A DNA stretch of 64,000 nt, taken from the NCBI GenBank assembly GCA_964574635.1, contig CAZNOG010000002.1, positions 62,001 to 126,000 on the forward strand, written 5' to 3'. Source of the stretch: CAZNOG01 sp964574635 (lineage in GTDB: Bacteria > Bacteroidota > Bacteroidia > Flavobacteriales_D > Cryomorphaceae). The translations under genes and the position numbers were made by a program. The notes beneath the pieces were generated by a model. That model was not told the origin of the DNA and ran no database searches. It was given only the letters and a program-made list of their open reading frames with translations. This document shows positions 16,990 to 25,622 of this stretch, in pieces (the stretch's first letter is position 1; the number at the start of each line of letters is the position of its first letter).

Positions 16990-17646
16990 ATGTTACACAA
17001 ACCAAAAGAGCACGGAACCACGGCGTTATTCAAGAATCCCATCCTTGAAAAACTCGCCAGGACGCACATCTCCATTCCGTTGATTATTTATTTCGTGGGT
17101 TCGACCATCATGCTTTACATCAACTTCTCCAGGGGATACACGGGGGTGTGGGAAGGCATCGGGATCTTTTTTGTCGGCATGCTGTTCTGGACGTGGTTCG
17201 AGTATTTCATGCACAAACGCATTTTCCACATGGCGCCGACCAACGCGTTCAAGCGCAGAATTCAATACACCTTTCACGGGGTGCACCACGAATTTCCCCG
17301 GGACAAAACGCGGTTGGCCATGCCGCCGGTTGCCGCCATGCTTATCCTCACGTTTCTTTTCCTGGTGCTGAGACTCATCATGGGCACGTACGTTTTTACC
17401 TTCTTGCCCGGCTTCGTCATCGGTTACGCCATTTATCTGTTCATCCACTACGCCATCCACGCATTCAAGCCGCCCAAAAACTTCCTGAACGTGTTGTGGA
17501 TTTATCACAGCATTCACCACTACAAAGACGACAGCGTGGCTTACGGCGTGTCGAGCCCCGTCTGGGATATGATTTTGGGTACCATGCCCAAAAACACCTT
17601 CAAACGCAAGAAGAAAAAAGGCGGCAAACAAGTGGCCAAAGCCTGA
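16990..17646 (+). CDS. Fatty-acid hydroxylase / sterol desaturase family membrane di-iron enzyme
   Basis: The 218-residue integral membrane protein has four or five hydrophobic helices and the histidine clusters that hold a non-haem di-iron centre: HKRIFH (HxxxxH), HGVHH (HxxHH), HYAIH and HSIHHYKDDSVAYG. Such enzymes hydroxylate or desaturate lipids; in Bacteroidota a fatty-acid 2-hydroxylase acting on sphingolipid or amino-lipid chains is a reasonable guess, and an alpha-oxoamine synthase that could make such lipids lies 34 kb away. The basic C terminus faces the cytoplasm. Substrate is unknown. Confidence 0.9.
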   Translation: MLHKPKEHGTTALFKNPILEKLARTHISIPLIIYFVGSTIMLYINFSRGYTGVWEGIGIFFVGMLFWTWFEYFMHKRIFHMAPTNAFKRRIQYTFHGVHHEFPRDKTRLAMPPVAAMLILTFLFLVLRLIMGTYVFTFLPGFVIGYAIYLFIHYAIHAFKPPKNFLNVLWIYHSIHHYKDDSVAYGVSSPVWDMILGTMPKNTFKRKKKKGGKQVAKA

Positions 17647-17739
17647 TTCACCCGGGCTAGAAACCGATTATTCCGCTACCGTAGCGCCGTACCGCGCACC
17701 GACATACGATAGCGGAAGGAGCGCCTGCTAAACCTCGAT

Positions 17740-18906
17740 GTGCCCTCACCGACCCCGGTGATTCGCACGGCCAAAACACTGCTTGAATTGGTCAACTCAA
17801 CACTTCCCGACGAATTTTTTTCCGACCTTTTGGTTGTTGAACTTGCCGGTGTGTTGGCGGGTCCCGCGGCGGGTTCGTTTTTCGCCGAACTCGGTGCCGA
17901 GGTCATCAAGGTGGAAAACAAAAAAACCGGCGGCGACGTGACCCGAAATTGGCAACTGCCCGGCGAAACCACCGAAGGTCCGTCGGCTTATTACGCCTCG
18001 GCCAATTACGGGAAGAGCGTGCGCATGTTGGACCTCACCGATTCGAAAGATCTGGAAGAACTCCGTGCCCTCATCGAAAAGGCCGACATCGTGCTGACCA
18101 ACCATCGCCCACACACGGCGCGGAAATTCGGGTTGGAATACGCCGATCTGAAGCGGTTGAACCCCGAGGTGATCGCAATCCAACTCAACGGGTACGACGA
18201 CCCTGAAAGGCCGGCTTACGACGTGGTGCTGCAAGCCGAAACGGGGTGGATTTCCATGACGGGAAGCGACGCGGACCATCCGGCGAAACTTCCCGTGGCA
18301 CTCATCGACATTCTCGCGGGGCACCAAATCAGGGAAGCGGCGCTGCTGGCGCTGATTAAGAGACTGAAAACCGGAAAAGGCTCTTATGTGGAAGTGACGT
18401 TGGAAAGGGCTTCACTGGCGGCCCTGGCCAACCAAGCGACGAATTACCTGATGTCGGGTCATACCGCGAAACCCATCGGCACGCTGCACCCCAACATCGC
18501 GCCTTACGGGGAGTGGTTCGCCACCGCCGACGAAAAAAGGATCGTACTGGCCGTGGGAAGCGAAAAGCAGTTCTCGGGATTGTGCGAGGTGGTCGGAAAA
18601 CCGGAATGGGCGGAGGACGAACGCTTCCGAACGAATTTCGCGAGATTGGAAAATCGGCGCACCCTGCAATCCCTGCTTCGGGACGCCATCCGAAACTTCG
18701 GGGCAAACGATCTGTCGGAAAAACTGAATGCCCGGGGCGTGCCCCACGGCTTCATCCTTCCCCTCGACGAGGTGCTGGAATCGACGGTGGCTCAGTCCAT
18801 GGTGCGGACACAAACCATCGACGGCCGGCTTACGAAGCGGTTGTCGGGTCTGGCGTTCTCTCCCTCCTTTCTGACGCCTCCTTCATCCGACGGCGAATCA
18901 GCTTGA
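17740..18906 (+). CDS. CaiB/BaiF-type (class III) CoA-transferase
   Basis: The 388-residue protein shows class III CoA-transferase features: LVVELAGVLAGPAAGSFFAELGAEVIKVE near the N terminus (split motif), GKSVRMLDL, the YDVVLQAETG segment around the expected catalytic Asp, and LIDILAGHQIREAALLAL. These enzymes move CoA between carboxylic acids through a glutamyl/aspartyl thioester. Family members usually start some 25 residues later, so the GTG at 17740 is uncertain. The last 77 bp overlap the convergent gene at 18830. Acyl substrate cannot be inferred. Confidence 0.88.
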   Translation: MPSPTPVIRTAKTLLELVNSTLPDEFFSDLLVVELAGVLAGPAAGSFFAELGAEVIKVENKKTGGDVTRNWQLPGETTEGPSAYYASANYGKSVRMLDLTDSKDLEELRALIEKADIVLTNHRPHTARKFGLEYADLKRLNPEVIAIQLNGYDDPERPAYDVVLQAETGWISMTGSDADHPAKLPVALIDILAGHQIREAALLALIKRLKTGKGSYVEVTLERASLAALANQATNYLMSGHTAKPIGTLHPNIAPYGEWFATADEKRIVLAVGSEKQFSGLCEVVGKPEWAEDERFRTNFARLENRRTLQSLLRDAIRNFGANDLSEKLNARGVPHGFILPLDEVLESTVAQSMVRTQTIDGRLTKRLSGLAFSPSFLTPPSSDGESA

Positions 18907-19423
18907 GGATTTCCGCGGCTTCCCGGTCGTCGAGTTGCATGCCGAACACCACCGGCGAACCGTAGTACATGAAAGTCAGGCGTTGCCCGCCCAGCACCCA
19001 CCAAGACTTCCCGTAGTGTTGGGACCACGATTTGGGCGATTGCTCCACCAATCGCATGTCCTTGATGTTTTCCAAAAAATACGAACGGGATTTGCCGAAG
19101 GTGAAGATGCTCCGCTTGAGGTTCAGCGCCTCGCCGTCGACTTCGATCAATTCGTTTCCTCCTATTCGGAAGAGCCATACCCGGCCGACTTTCAGCAAAT
19201 AATACCCCCAGAACACCATGAAAATCAAAACGGCGAGTTTGAAGTCGCGGTCGTCGGAGATGCGCCAATAGTAGATCATCACCGCGCCGATCCCCAGCCA
19301 CGCCATCAGCCACACGGCCAACAGCGTCTCCTTCCACTTGGCGATTTTTCCCAAAATGATGATGCGCAGCTTGCCGTTGCGACGCACGTAACTAACCTTC
19401 GGGCTGATCAAAGTGGCGTTCAT
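18830..19423 (-). CDS. Hypothetical membrane protein in operon with bshA
   Basis: The 197-residue product has two hydrophobic helices (about 33-53 and 62-84) followed by a soluble PH-like domain of beta strands (FRIGGNELIEVDGEALNLKR, GQRLTFMYYGSPVVFG) and a basic C-terminal helix. No family was recognised with confidence. Its ATG overlaps the bshA stop as ATGA, so it is co-translated with bshA, and its 3' end overlaps the CoA-transferase gene tail-to-tail by 77 bp. The charged tail (RRRMKEASERRERTPD) is encoded in that overlap. Confidence 0.75.
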   Translation of the reverse strand: MNATLISPKVSYVRRNGKLRIIILGKIAKWKETLLAVWLMAWLGIGAVMIYYWRISDDRDFKLAVLIFMVFWGYYLLKVGRVWLFRIGGNELIEVDGEALNLKRSIFTFGKSRSYFLENIKDMRLVEQSPKSWSQHYGKSWWVLGGQRLTFMYYGSPVVFGMQLDDREAAEILKLIRRRMKEASERRERTPDPTTAS

Positions 19424-20571
19424 GCCTTTTCCGCAATCTTATTTTTGTTCGTTTCCAACACGCGGTCGTACAAGTCGATGTACATGGGCAAGACTTTCTC
19501 GATGTCGAAATCCAACGCTCTCGTATAGGCGTTTTCCTTGAAGGTCTTCAAGCGCTCTTCGTCTTCCAGCACGTAACAAGCCTTGTCTGCCATCCGCTCC
19601 ACGTCTCCAACCGGTGCGAGAAATCCCGAAAATCCGTCCCGATTCACTTCCGGTAGGCCACCGGTATTCGAAGAGATCACCGGCACTTTCGAGGCCATGG
19701 CTTCGAGGGCGGCCAACCCGAAACTCTCTTTTTCCGACACCAACAAAAACAGGTCGGAGATGGCGAGGACTTCCTCCGGTTTTTTCAGCTTGCCGATGAA
19801 GTGCGTGTGCTCGCACACGCCCAGTGTACGGCAGAGTTTTTCTGCGTTGTACCGCTCCGGCCCGTCACCGACCAAAATCAATTTGGAAGGGATTCGCTTG
19901 ACGACCAAACTGAAGATTTTCAGGACGTCTTCCAGCCTTTTCACCGGCCGGAAATTGCTGATGTGCGTAATGATCTTCTCGCCGTTTGGCGCATACACCC
20001 CGCGCAAATCCTTGGAAGGCTTGGGCACGTAGTGCTCCGGACGAATAAAGTTGGGTATGACCTCGATATCTCGCACCACGTCGAAATGCGCGTAGGTGTC
20101 GTCTTTCAAACTCCGCGACACCGCAGTCACGGCGTTGCTTTTGTTGATTGCGAAGGTAATCGCCGGGGCGAAACTCGGATCGCGGCCCACCAGCGTGATG
20201 TCCGTACCGTGCAGCGTGGTGATGAAGGGAATATGAATTCCCTCTTCAGCGAGAATTTGCTGCGCGAGGTAGGCCGCCGAAGCGTGTGGAATGGCGTAGT
20301 GAACGTGGAGGATATCGAGTTTTTCAAACTTCACCACGTCGACCAAACGTCCGGCCAAAACGGTCTCGTACGGCGGGTATTCGAAGAGTGGATACTCCGA
20401 AACCACCACCTCGTGGTAGAACATGTTTTCCGTAAAAGAACCCAGCCTCACCGGCTGGTTGTAGGAAATAAAGTGCACCTCGTGCCCCCTTTCCGCCAGC
20501 GCTTTTCCCAACTCGGTTGCCACCACCCCGCTTCCGCCGAAGGTGGGATACAGTACGATACCTATTTTCAT
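19420..20571 (-). CDS. bshA: N-acetyl-alpha-D-glucosaminyl L-malate synthase BshA
   Basis: First enzyme of bacillithiol synthesis: it joins GlcNAc from UDP-GlcNAc to L-malate. The 383-residue GT4 glycosyltransferase has the N-terminal YPTFGGSGVVATELGKALAERGHEVHF-type start (split here), HVHYAIPHASAAYLA, TLHGTDITLVG, SNFRPVKR and the nucleotide-sugar motif ESFGLAALEAMASKVPVISS, all diagnostic of BshA rather than general GT4. A TATCTTTG promoter lies 17 nt upstream. Presence implies that this organism uses bacillithiol as its low-molecular-weight thiol; bshB and bshC are not in the window. Confidence 0.95.
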   Translation of the reverse strand: MKIGIVLYPTFGGSGVVATELGKALAERGHEVHFISYNQPVRLGSFTENMFYHEVVVSEYPLFEYPPYETVLAGRLVDVVKFEKLDILHVHYAIPHASAAYLAQQILAEEGIHIPFITTLHGTDITLVGRDPSFAPAITFAINKSNAVTAVSRSLKDDTYAHFDVVRDIEVIPNFIRPEHYVPKPSKDLRGVYAPNGEKIITHISNFRPVKRLEDVLKIFSLVVKRIPSKLILVGDGPERYNAEKLCRTLGVCEHTHFIGKLKKPEEVLAISDLFLLVSEKESFGLAALEAMASKVPVISSNTGGLPEVNRDGFSGFLAPVGDVERMADKACYVLEDEERLKTFKENAYTRALDFDIEKVLPMYIDLYDRVLETNKNKIAEKA

Positions 20572-20588
20572 GTCAGTTCGATCGGATG

Positions 20589-20596
20589 CAAAGATA
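20589..20596 (-). promoter_or_regulatory. TATCTTTG promoter element for bshA
   Basis: Perfect TAnnTTTG box on the minus strand ending 17 nt before the bshA ATG. Confidence 0.55.
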
Positions 20597-20800
20597 AGGA
20601 TGCCATCCCGACCGGCCGACTCATGCCCTCATCACCGATTCGGACGGTGGCGTACCCTTGGAAAATCGATCATTTGGAAAGTTTAACACCGTGGGACGGC
20701 GCCTCGAATCCCCTTCCCCACACGCGCCCTCGCCGGGTTGGTTCATCGACGGAAATCGAGCACCTCCGCCGTGCACTCCGCGACAATACGGGTGTACAGG

Positions 20801-20824
20801 TGTTTTTTTGTTTTTGTGGGCGGT
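20801..20824 (+). repeat. Interspersed TTTTTGTGGGTG repeat, copy 4
   Basis: Plus-strand TGTTTTTTTGTTTTTG then TGGGCGG followed by TTCGTC. The last core base pair is changed (GGGCG for GGGTG). Confidence 0.65.
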
Positions 20825-20983
20825 TCGTCAACCGTCGCAATCGCGTAAAATTCGGGCAACTTTCTCACCCCTCGAGTCTACATACCATTGCCTTCCACGT
20901 GCTCGTTATCTTGGGGAATATCCTTAGTTTTCGCCTTCCAACTTGGGTTGGCAATCCGATTTTCAACAAAACCTGTACATCAA

Positions 20984-23956
20984 ATGATGATCATAAAAAG
21001 AAATGTGGCGCCGTTCATCGCGGCGTTCTCCCTGTTATTCCTGTCTGCGGGTCTCATGGCCCAGGAGAAACTCGCCTCCCCCCAATTCAAAGTCGAACGG
21101 GTGGCGGACGATCCCCTGAACGCCGAGATCTACACCTTCCCGAACGGGTTGAAAGTATACATCTCGGTAAACAAAGACGAACCACGGATACAGACGCAAA
21201 TCGCCGTTCGCACGGGAAGCAAACAAGACCCTTCCGACGCCACCGGGTTGGCCCACTACCTCGAGCACATGCTCTTTAAGGGCAATTCGAAATTCGGCAC
21301 CAAAGACTGGGAAAAGGAGCAAGTGCTTCTCGACGCCATTTCCGATCTCTACGAACGGCATAGGGACACCGAAGACCTCGCCGAGCGCGTGGCCATCTAC
21401 GCCCAAATCGACAGCCTTTCGGGTGAAGCGGCCAAATACGCCATCGCCAACGAATACGACAAAATGATCGGGTCCCTCGGCGCCCAAGGCACCAACGCCT
21501 ACACCTGGCACGAACAAACCGTGTACATCAACGACATTCCCTCCAACGAACTGGAGAAATGGGCCATGATCGAGTCCGAGCGATTTTCCGAGCTGGTCCT
21601 GAGACTTTTCCACACCGAGTTGGAAGTGGTCTACGAAGAATTCAACCGCACCCAAGACAGCGATTACCGTAGGGCGCACTACGCCATGATGGCCGAGCTC
21701 TTCAAAAAACACCCCTACGGCACTCAAACCACCATCGGTACTGGAGAGCACTTGAAGAACCCCTCGATGGTGAAAATCCACAAGTATTTCCAAGATCGGT
21801 ACCAACCCAACAACATGGCCGTGATACTGGCCGGCGACGTGGATACGGAGAAAGCCCTGGACATCATCTACAAGTATTTCGGCTCCTTCCCCAAGGGTGA
21901 GGTAAAAGACTTCGACCCACCGGTGGAAGACAAAATCACCTCCCCCATCGTCAAGGAAGTAACGGGAGTGCAGCCGGCCTTCGTAAACATCGGTTACCGC
22001 TTGCCGGGCGCCAACAGCGAAGAAGCGCTGAAGCTCCGCGTGATGGACGGCATTTTATCCAACGGGCAGGCCGGCCTCATCGACCTGAACCTCGTGCAGG
22101 AACAGAAAGTACTGCGCGCCTACTCCTCCCCCACCATTTTGACCGATTACAGCATCATGACTTTCAGCGGATCGCCCCGGGAAGGCCAAAGCCTCGATGA
22201 AGTGGCGGACCTCCTCCGCGGTGAACTCGAAAAAATCAAGAAAGGAGAATTTGACGCGTGGATGCTCGAAGCCGTGATCAAGAACATGAAACTCTCCGAA
22301 TTGCGCCGACTCGAATCCAACCGCAGCCGCGCGTCGAAAATGGTCGATGCCTTCGTGTACCAACGCGAATGGGACGACGTGGTGAAGGAATACGACGCCA
22401 TGTCGAGATTCACCAAACAAGACATCGTCGATTTCGCCAACGAATGGTTCGGCGACAACTACGTACAGATCAACAAAGAAACCGGGCCCAACATGGCCGT
22501 GAAAGTGGAAAAACCCATCATCACCCCGGTGGAAATCGACAGGGAATCCAAATCGGATTTTTACACCCAATGGGAGAAAGTCGAATCGGGTAGAATCGAG
22601 CCGGTATTCCTTGATTTCGACGAAGCCATCAACCGACAGCCCTTCAACGACGCCATCACGTACTACAGCGTGGGGAACAACCAAAACGAATTGTTCAGCC
22701 TGAACTACGTGTTCGACATGGGAACCGACAACGACCTGGAGCTCGGTTTGGCGATCGACTACTTGCCCTACCTCGGCACCAAAGATATGAGTCCGGCCGA
22801 ATTGCAGCAGGAGCTCTTCCGCCACGGGTTGGACTTCTCGGTCTACAGTTCCCGCGACCGCGTATACGTCACCTTGAGCGGCTTGAACGAGTCGCTGGAA
22901 GAGGGTACCCAATTGTTCGAGAACATTCTCGCCAATGTGGAACCCGACGAGGAGGCCCTCAACGAGTTGATCGCCGGCATCCTGAAGGAGCGTCAAGACG
23001 CCATGAAAAACAAGAGTCAAATCCTGTTTTCGGCCATGTCGAACTACGCGATCTACGGACCGGACAATCCCGCGAAGCACATTTTGTCGGAGGCACAGCT
23101 CCGCGCGATAAAAGCCGAGGATCTGGTGGAAAAGATCAAGAACCTCACGAGCTACAAGCACAAGATTTACTACTACGGTCCCTTGTCGGCAGACGCTTCC
23201 ATGGATGTGATCAAACGCCACCACGAGGTTCCCGCCACCCTTCTCGACTACCCGCCGGCGAAGGAATTCCCCGAACTGCCTATGGACAAGAACAGGGTGT
23301 ACTTCGCCAATTACGACATGGTGCAAAGCGAGATGCTGATGACCGCCAAAGGGCCTAAGTTCAACGCCGAACTCGCACCCGAAGCCAACTTGTTCAACCA
23401 GTATTTCGGCAGCGGATTGTCGTCCATCGTTTTTCAGGAAATCCGCGAGTCCAAAGCGCTCGCCTATTCGGCGTACAGCTTCTTCGCAACGCCTTCCAAA
23501 AAGGATCATTCACACTACATCCGCGCCTACATCGGTGCACAAGTCGACAAATTGCCCGAGGCCACCCGCGCCATGCAAGACCTCATGAACGATATGCCTC
23601 ACTCCGAGCTGCAATTCGCCTCGGCGCGCGACGCGGCGATGAAGCAGATCGAAACCTCGCGCACTCGGCCCTCTTCCATTTTCTGGACCTACCTGCGCGC
23701 CCAAGAATTGGGGCTGGATTACGATCTGAACCGCGAAGTGTACGCGAGCCTGAAATCCATGGATTTCGAAAAACTGCGCACCTTCTTCAACGGAAATATC
23801 AAAGGCAAAACCTACACCCACAGTGTAATCGGCGACAAAAACCTGGTCGATAAAGAGGTGCTCGGCAAACTCGGCGAATTCCGAGAGCTCACGCTCGAAG
23901 AACTCTTCGGCTATCCTGACAAATCCGAGCCGGCGAGCAAGCCCATCAAAAACTGA
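20984..23956 (+). CDS. M16-family zinc metallopeptidase, long double-domain form
   Basis: The 990-residue exported protein has a signal peptide (residues 1-25, ending LMAQ) and an N-terminal M16 domain with the inverted zinc motif HYLEH followed by ELEVVYEEFNR, which supplies the distal Glu. A second, inactive M16 domain occupies the C-terminal half (SGLSSIVFQEIRESKALAYSAYSFF). Relatives (insulinase/pitrilysin family) form a closed chamber that degrades peptides, here in the periplasm. The start at 20984 gives the signal peptide; the gene is monocistronic and followed by a strong terminator. Confidence 0.95.
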   Translation: MMIIKRNVAPFIAAFSLLFLSAGLMAQEKLASPQFKVERVADDPLNAEIYTFPNGLKVYISVNKDEPRIQTQIAVRTGSKQDPSDATGLAHYLEHMLFKGNSKFGTKDWEKEQVLLDAISDLYERHRDTEDLAERVAIYAQIDSLSGEAAKYAIANEYDKMIGSLGAQGTNAYTWHEQTVYINDIPSNELEKWAMIESERFSELVLRLFHTELEVVYEEFNRTQDSDYRRAHYAMMAELFKKHPYGTQTTIGTGEHLKNPSMVKIHKYFQDRYQPNNMAVILAGDVDTEKALDIIYKYFGSFPKGEVKDFDPPVEDKITSPIVKEVTGVQPAFVNIGYRLPGANSEEALKLRVMDGILSNGQAGLIDLNLVQEQKVLRAYSSPTILTDYSIMTFSGSPREGQSLDEVADLLRGELEKIKKGEFDAWMLEAVIKNMKLSELRRLESNRSRASKMVDAFVYQREWDDVVKEYDAMSRFTKQDIVDFANEWFGDNYVQINKETGPNMAVKVEKPIITPVEIDRESKSDFYTQWEKVESGRIEPVFLDFDEAINRQPFNDAITYYSVGNNQNELFSLNYVFDMGTDNDLELGLAIDYLPYLGTKDMSPAELQQELFRHGLDFSVYSSRDRVYVTLSGLNESLEEGTQLFENILANVEPDEEALNELIAGILKERQDAMKNKSQILFSAMSNYAIYGPDNPAKHILSEAQLRAIKAEDLVEKIKNLTSYKHKIYYYGPLSADASMDVIKRHHEVPATLLDYPPAKEFPELPMDKNRVYFANYDMVQSEMLMTAKGPKFNAELAPEANLFNQYFGSGLSSIVFQEIRESKALAYSAYSFFATPSKKDHSHYIRAYIGAQVDKLPEATRAMQDLMNDMPHSELQFASARDAAMKQIETSRTRPSSIFWTYLRAQELGLDYDLNREVYASLKSMDFEKLRTFFNGNIKGKTYTHSVIGDKNLVDKEVLGKLGEFRELTLEELFGYPDKSEPASKPIKN

Positions 23957-23985
23957 CGTAGGATATCCGAACTCGTTCACACGTG

Positions 23986-24013
23986 AAAGGCCCGGCGAAT
24001 CGCCGGGCCTTTT
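23986..24013 (+). terminator. Rho-independent terminator after the M16 peptidase
   Basis: AAAGGCCCGGCG and CGCCGGGCCTTT form a perfect 12-bp stem over a 3- to 4-nt loop, followed by a T; 29 bp after the stop. Works in both directions. Confidence 0.88.
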
Positions 24014-24030
24014 GCTTTCCGAAGCAGGGG

Positions 24031-24052
24031 GTTTTGGGTTTTTGTGGGTGGG
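24031..24052 (+). repeat. Interspersed TTTTTGTGGGTG repeat, copy 5
   Basis: Plus-strand GTTTTGGG then TTTTTGTGGGTGGG and TCGTC, 17 bp beyond the M16 terminator. Shares 22 bases almost exactly with copy 1. Confidence 0.78.
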
Positions 24053-24154
24053 TCGTCTCCGTTTTCGATCCGCGAAAATCGGGGAGATTTTACGCCCGCA
24101 GTCGGATCACCGAAAATCCAATTGAGATCGGTGTCCCATACCGGGCATTCGGCG

Positions 24155-24162
24155 TACTTTTG
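24155..24162 (+). promoter_or_regulatory. TACTTTTG promoter element for the MATE transporter
   Basis: Perfect TAnnTTTG box ending 8 nt before the ATG at 24171. Confidence 0.55.
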
Positions 24163-24170
24163 CGGCCTTC

Positions 24171-25523
24171 ATGACGCGGAGGGATCACTATAAAACCAAT
24201 TTGCGGCTGGCTTGGCCCGTTATGGTGGGTCAGTTGGGCCAGGTCATGGTCTCCGTGGCCGACAGCATCATGGTGGGTCGGCTGGGCACCATCGAACTCG
24301 CGGCGGTGGCTCTCGCGAACAGCATCTTCCACATCTTCATGGTTTTCGCTATTGGTGTATCCTTCGCCATTACGCCCCTCACCGCCCAAGCGGAAGGTCG
24401 GGGCCAAAAGCACCTTCAAGGGGTGTTGCTGCGCCACGCATTCCGCCTCAATCTTGGATTGGGGGCCTTGGTCATGTTGATCATTTGGGTCGCCGCGCCC
24501 AACTTGGGGATTCTCGGCCAAGAACCGGATGTGGTGTCGACGGCACGGGGCTATTTGCTGATCATCAGCTCGTCCATCATCCCCCTGTTGGGCTTCGCCA
24601 CGTTCAAGCAATTCGCCGAGGGATTGTCCGATACGCGCCGCGCCATGCTGGTGATCGTGTTTTGCAACCTCCTCAACATCGCGTTGAACTACGCGCTGAT
24701 TTTCGGAAAATTCGGATTGCCGGAAATGGGCATGCAAGGTGCCGGATGGTCCACCCTCATCGCCCGTCTCTTGATGATGTTCATGATGTGGCACTACCTT
24801 TTCCGCAATCCAAAATTCGCGAAGTACAAACTGCGGCTCGCCCCCATGAATTTCCGCCCGAAAGTAATCCGCAGGCTGGTGCAGATCGGCGTGCCGTCCG
24901 GTTTGCAGTTTCTTTTCGAAGTGAGTGCGTTCTCTTTGGCGGCCATCTTCGCCGGCATGATCAGCGCCACGGCTCTCGCCGCGCACCAGATTTCGATAAA
25001 TATCGCCAGCGTCAGTTACATGGCCGTAACCGGTCTCGGTGCAGCCGCCACCGTGCGGGTGGGAAACCAGATCGGTAGGCGGGATCCGAGATCCCTGCAC
25101 TTGGCTTCGTCGACCATCTTCCAACTCGCCGTGTTTTGGATGGGCTTGGCCGGACTGGGCATCTTCCTGTTCCGCGATACCCTGGCGGGATTTTATTCGG
25201 TGGATCCCGAAGTACTGGAGTTGGCCAACCACATGCTCATCGTAGTGGTATTTTTCCAACTTTCCGACGGGGTGCAAGCCGTGGCGCTCGGTGCCCTCCG
25301 CGGATTCACCGACGTGCGCATCCCCACGTTCATCACCTTCGTGGTGTACTGGCTGCTGACCCTGCCGGCCGCCTACTTCCTTTCCCAACACACGGCCCTC
25401 GGCGCCATGGGCATTTGGTACGCTCTCGCCGGCGGACTCACGCTGTCTGCGCTCATGCTGGTCTTCAGGTTCCGCAACCTGCGCGTGAAATTCAGCGAAT
25501 CTTCCGGGAAAATCCGTCGGTGA
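24171..25523 (+). CDS. MATE-family multidrug/cation antiporter (NorM-like)
   Basis: The 450-residue protein has about twelve hydrophobic helices arranged in two similar halves. It opens with RLAWPVMVGQLGQVMVSVADSIMVGRLG, the first-helix signature of MATE transporters (split motif), and has AAHQISINIASVSYMAVTGLGAAATVRVGNQIG in the second half. These pumps export drugs or metabolites in exchange for Na+ or H+ at the inner membrane. It has its own promoter. Substrate unknown. Confidence 0.94.
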   Translation: MTRRDHYKTNLRLAWPVMVGQLGQVMVSVADSIMVGRLGTIELAAVALANSIFHIFMVFAIGVSFAITPLTAQAEGRGQKHLQGVLLRHAFRLNLGLGALVMLIIWVAAPNLGILGQEPDVVSTARGYLLIISSSIIPLLGFATFKQFAEGLSDTRRAMLVIVFCNLLNIALNYALIFGKFGLPEMGMQGAGWSTLIARLLMMFMMWHYLFRNPKFAKYKLRLAPMNFRPKVIRRLVQIGVPSGLQFLFEVSAFSLAAIFAGMISATALAAHQISINIASVSYMAVTGLGAAATVRVGNQIGRRDPRSLHLASSTIFQLAVFWMGLAGLGIFLFRDTLAGFYSVDPEVLELANHMLIVVVFFQLSDGVQAVALGALRGFTDVRIPTFITFVVYWLLTLPAAYFLSQHTALGAMGIWYALAGGLTLSALMLVFRFRNLRVKFSESSGKIRR

Positions 25524-25622
25524 CCTTATCTCCCACAGCACACCTCGCAATAGAACTATCTACACTTATTTGTTATATCAATCTAACTTCATAATTTAGC
25601 CGCGTCAAATTGCTCATTCCAC

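Larger units (their letters stand above)
20572..20983. other. Divergent intergenic region bshA / M16 peptidase
   Basis: This 412-bp gap contains the bshA promoter, one interspersed repeat copy (20801-20824), and otherwise a plus-strand leader without a convincing gene or hairpin. Upstream in-frame extension of the M16 gene is possible (to about 20888) but gives no signal peptide, so it is treated as leader. Confidence 0.5.

Noticed and set aside
24090..25550. 486-codon open frame on the minus strand
   Set aside because: Antisense to the MATE gene; its translation is rich in His, Gln and Arg without any domain.
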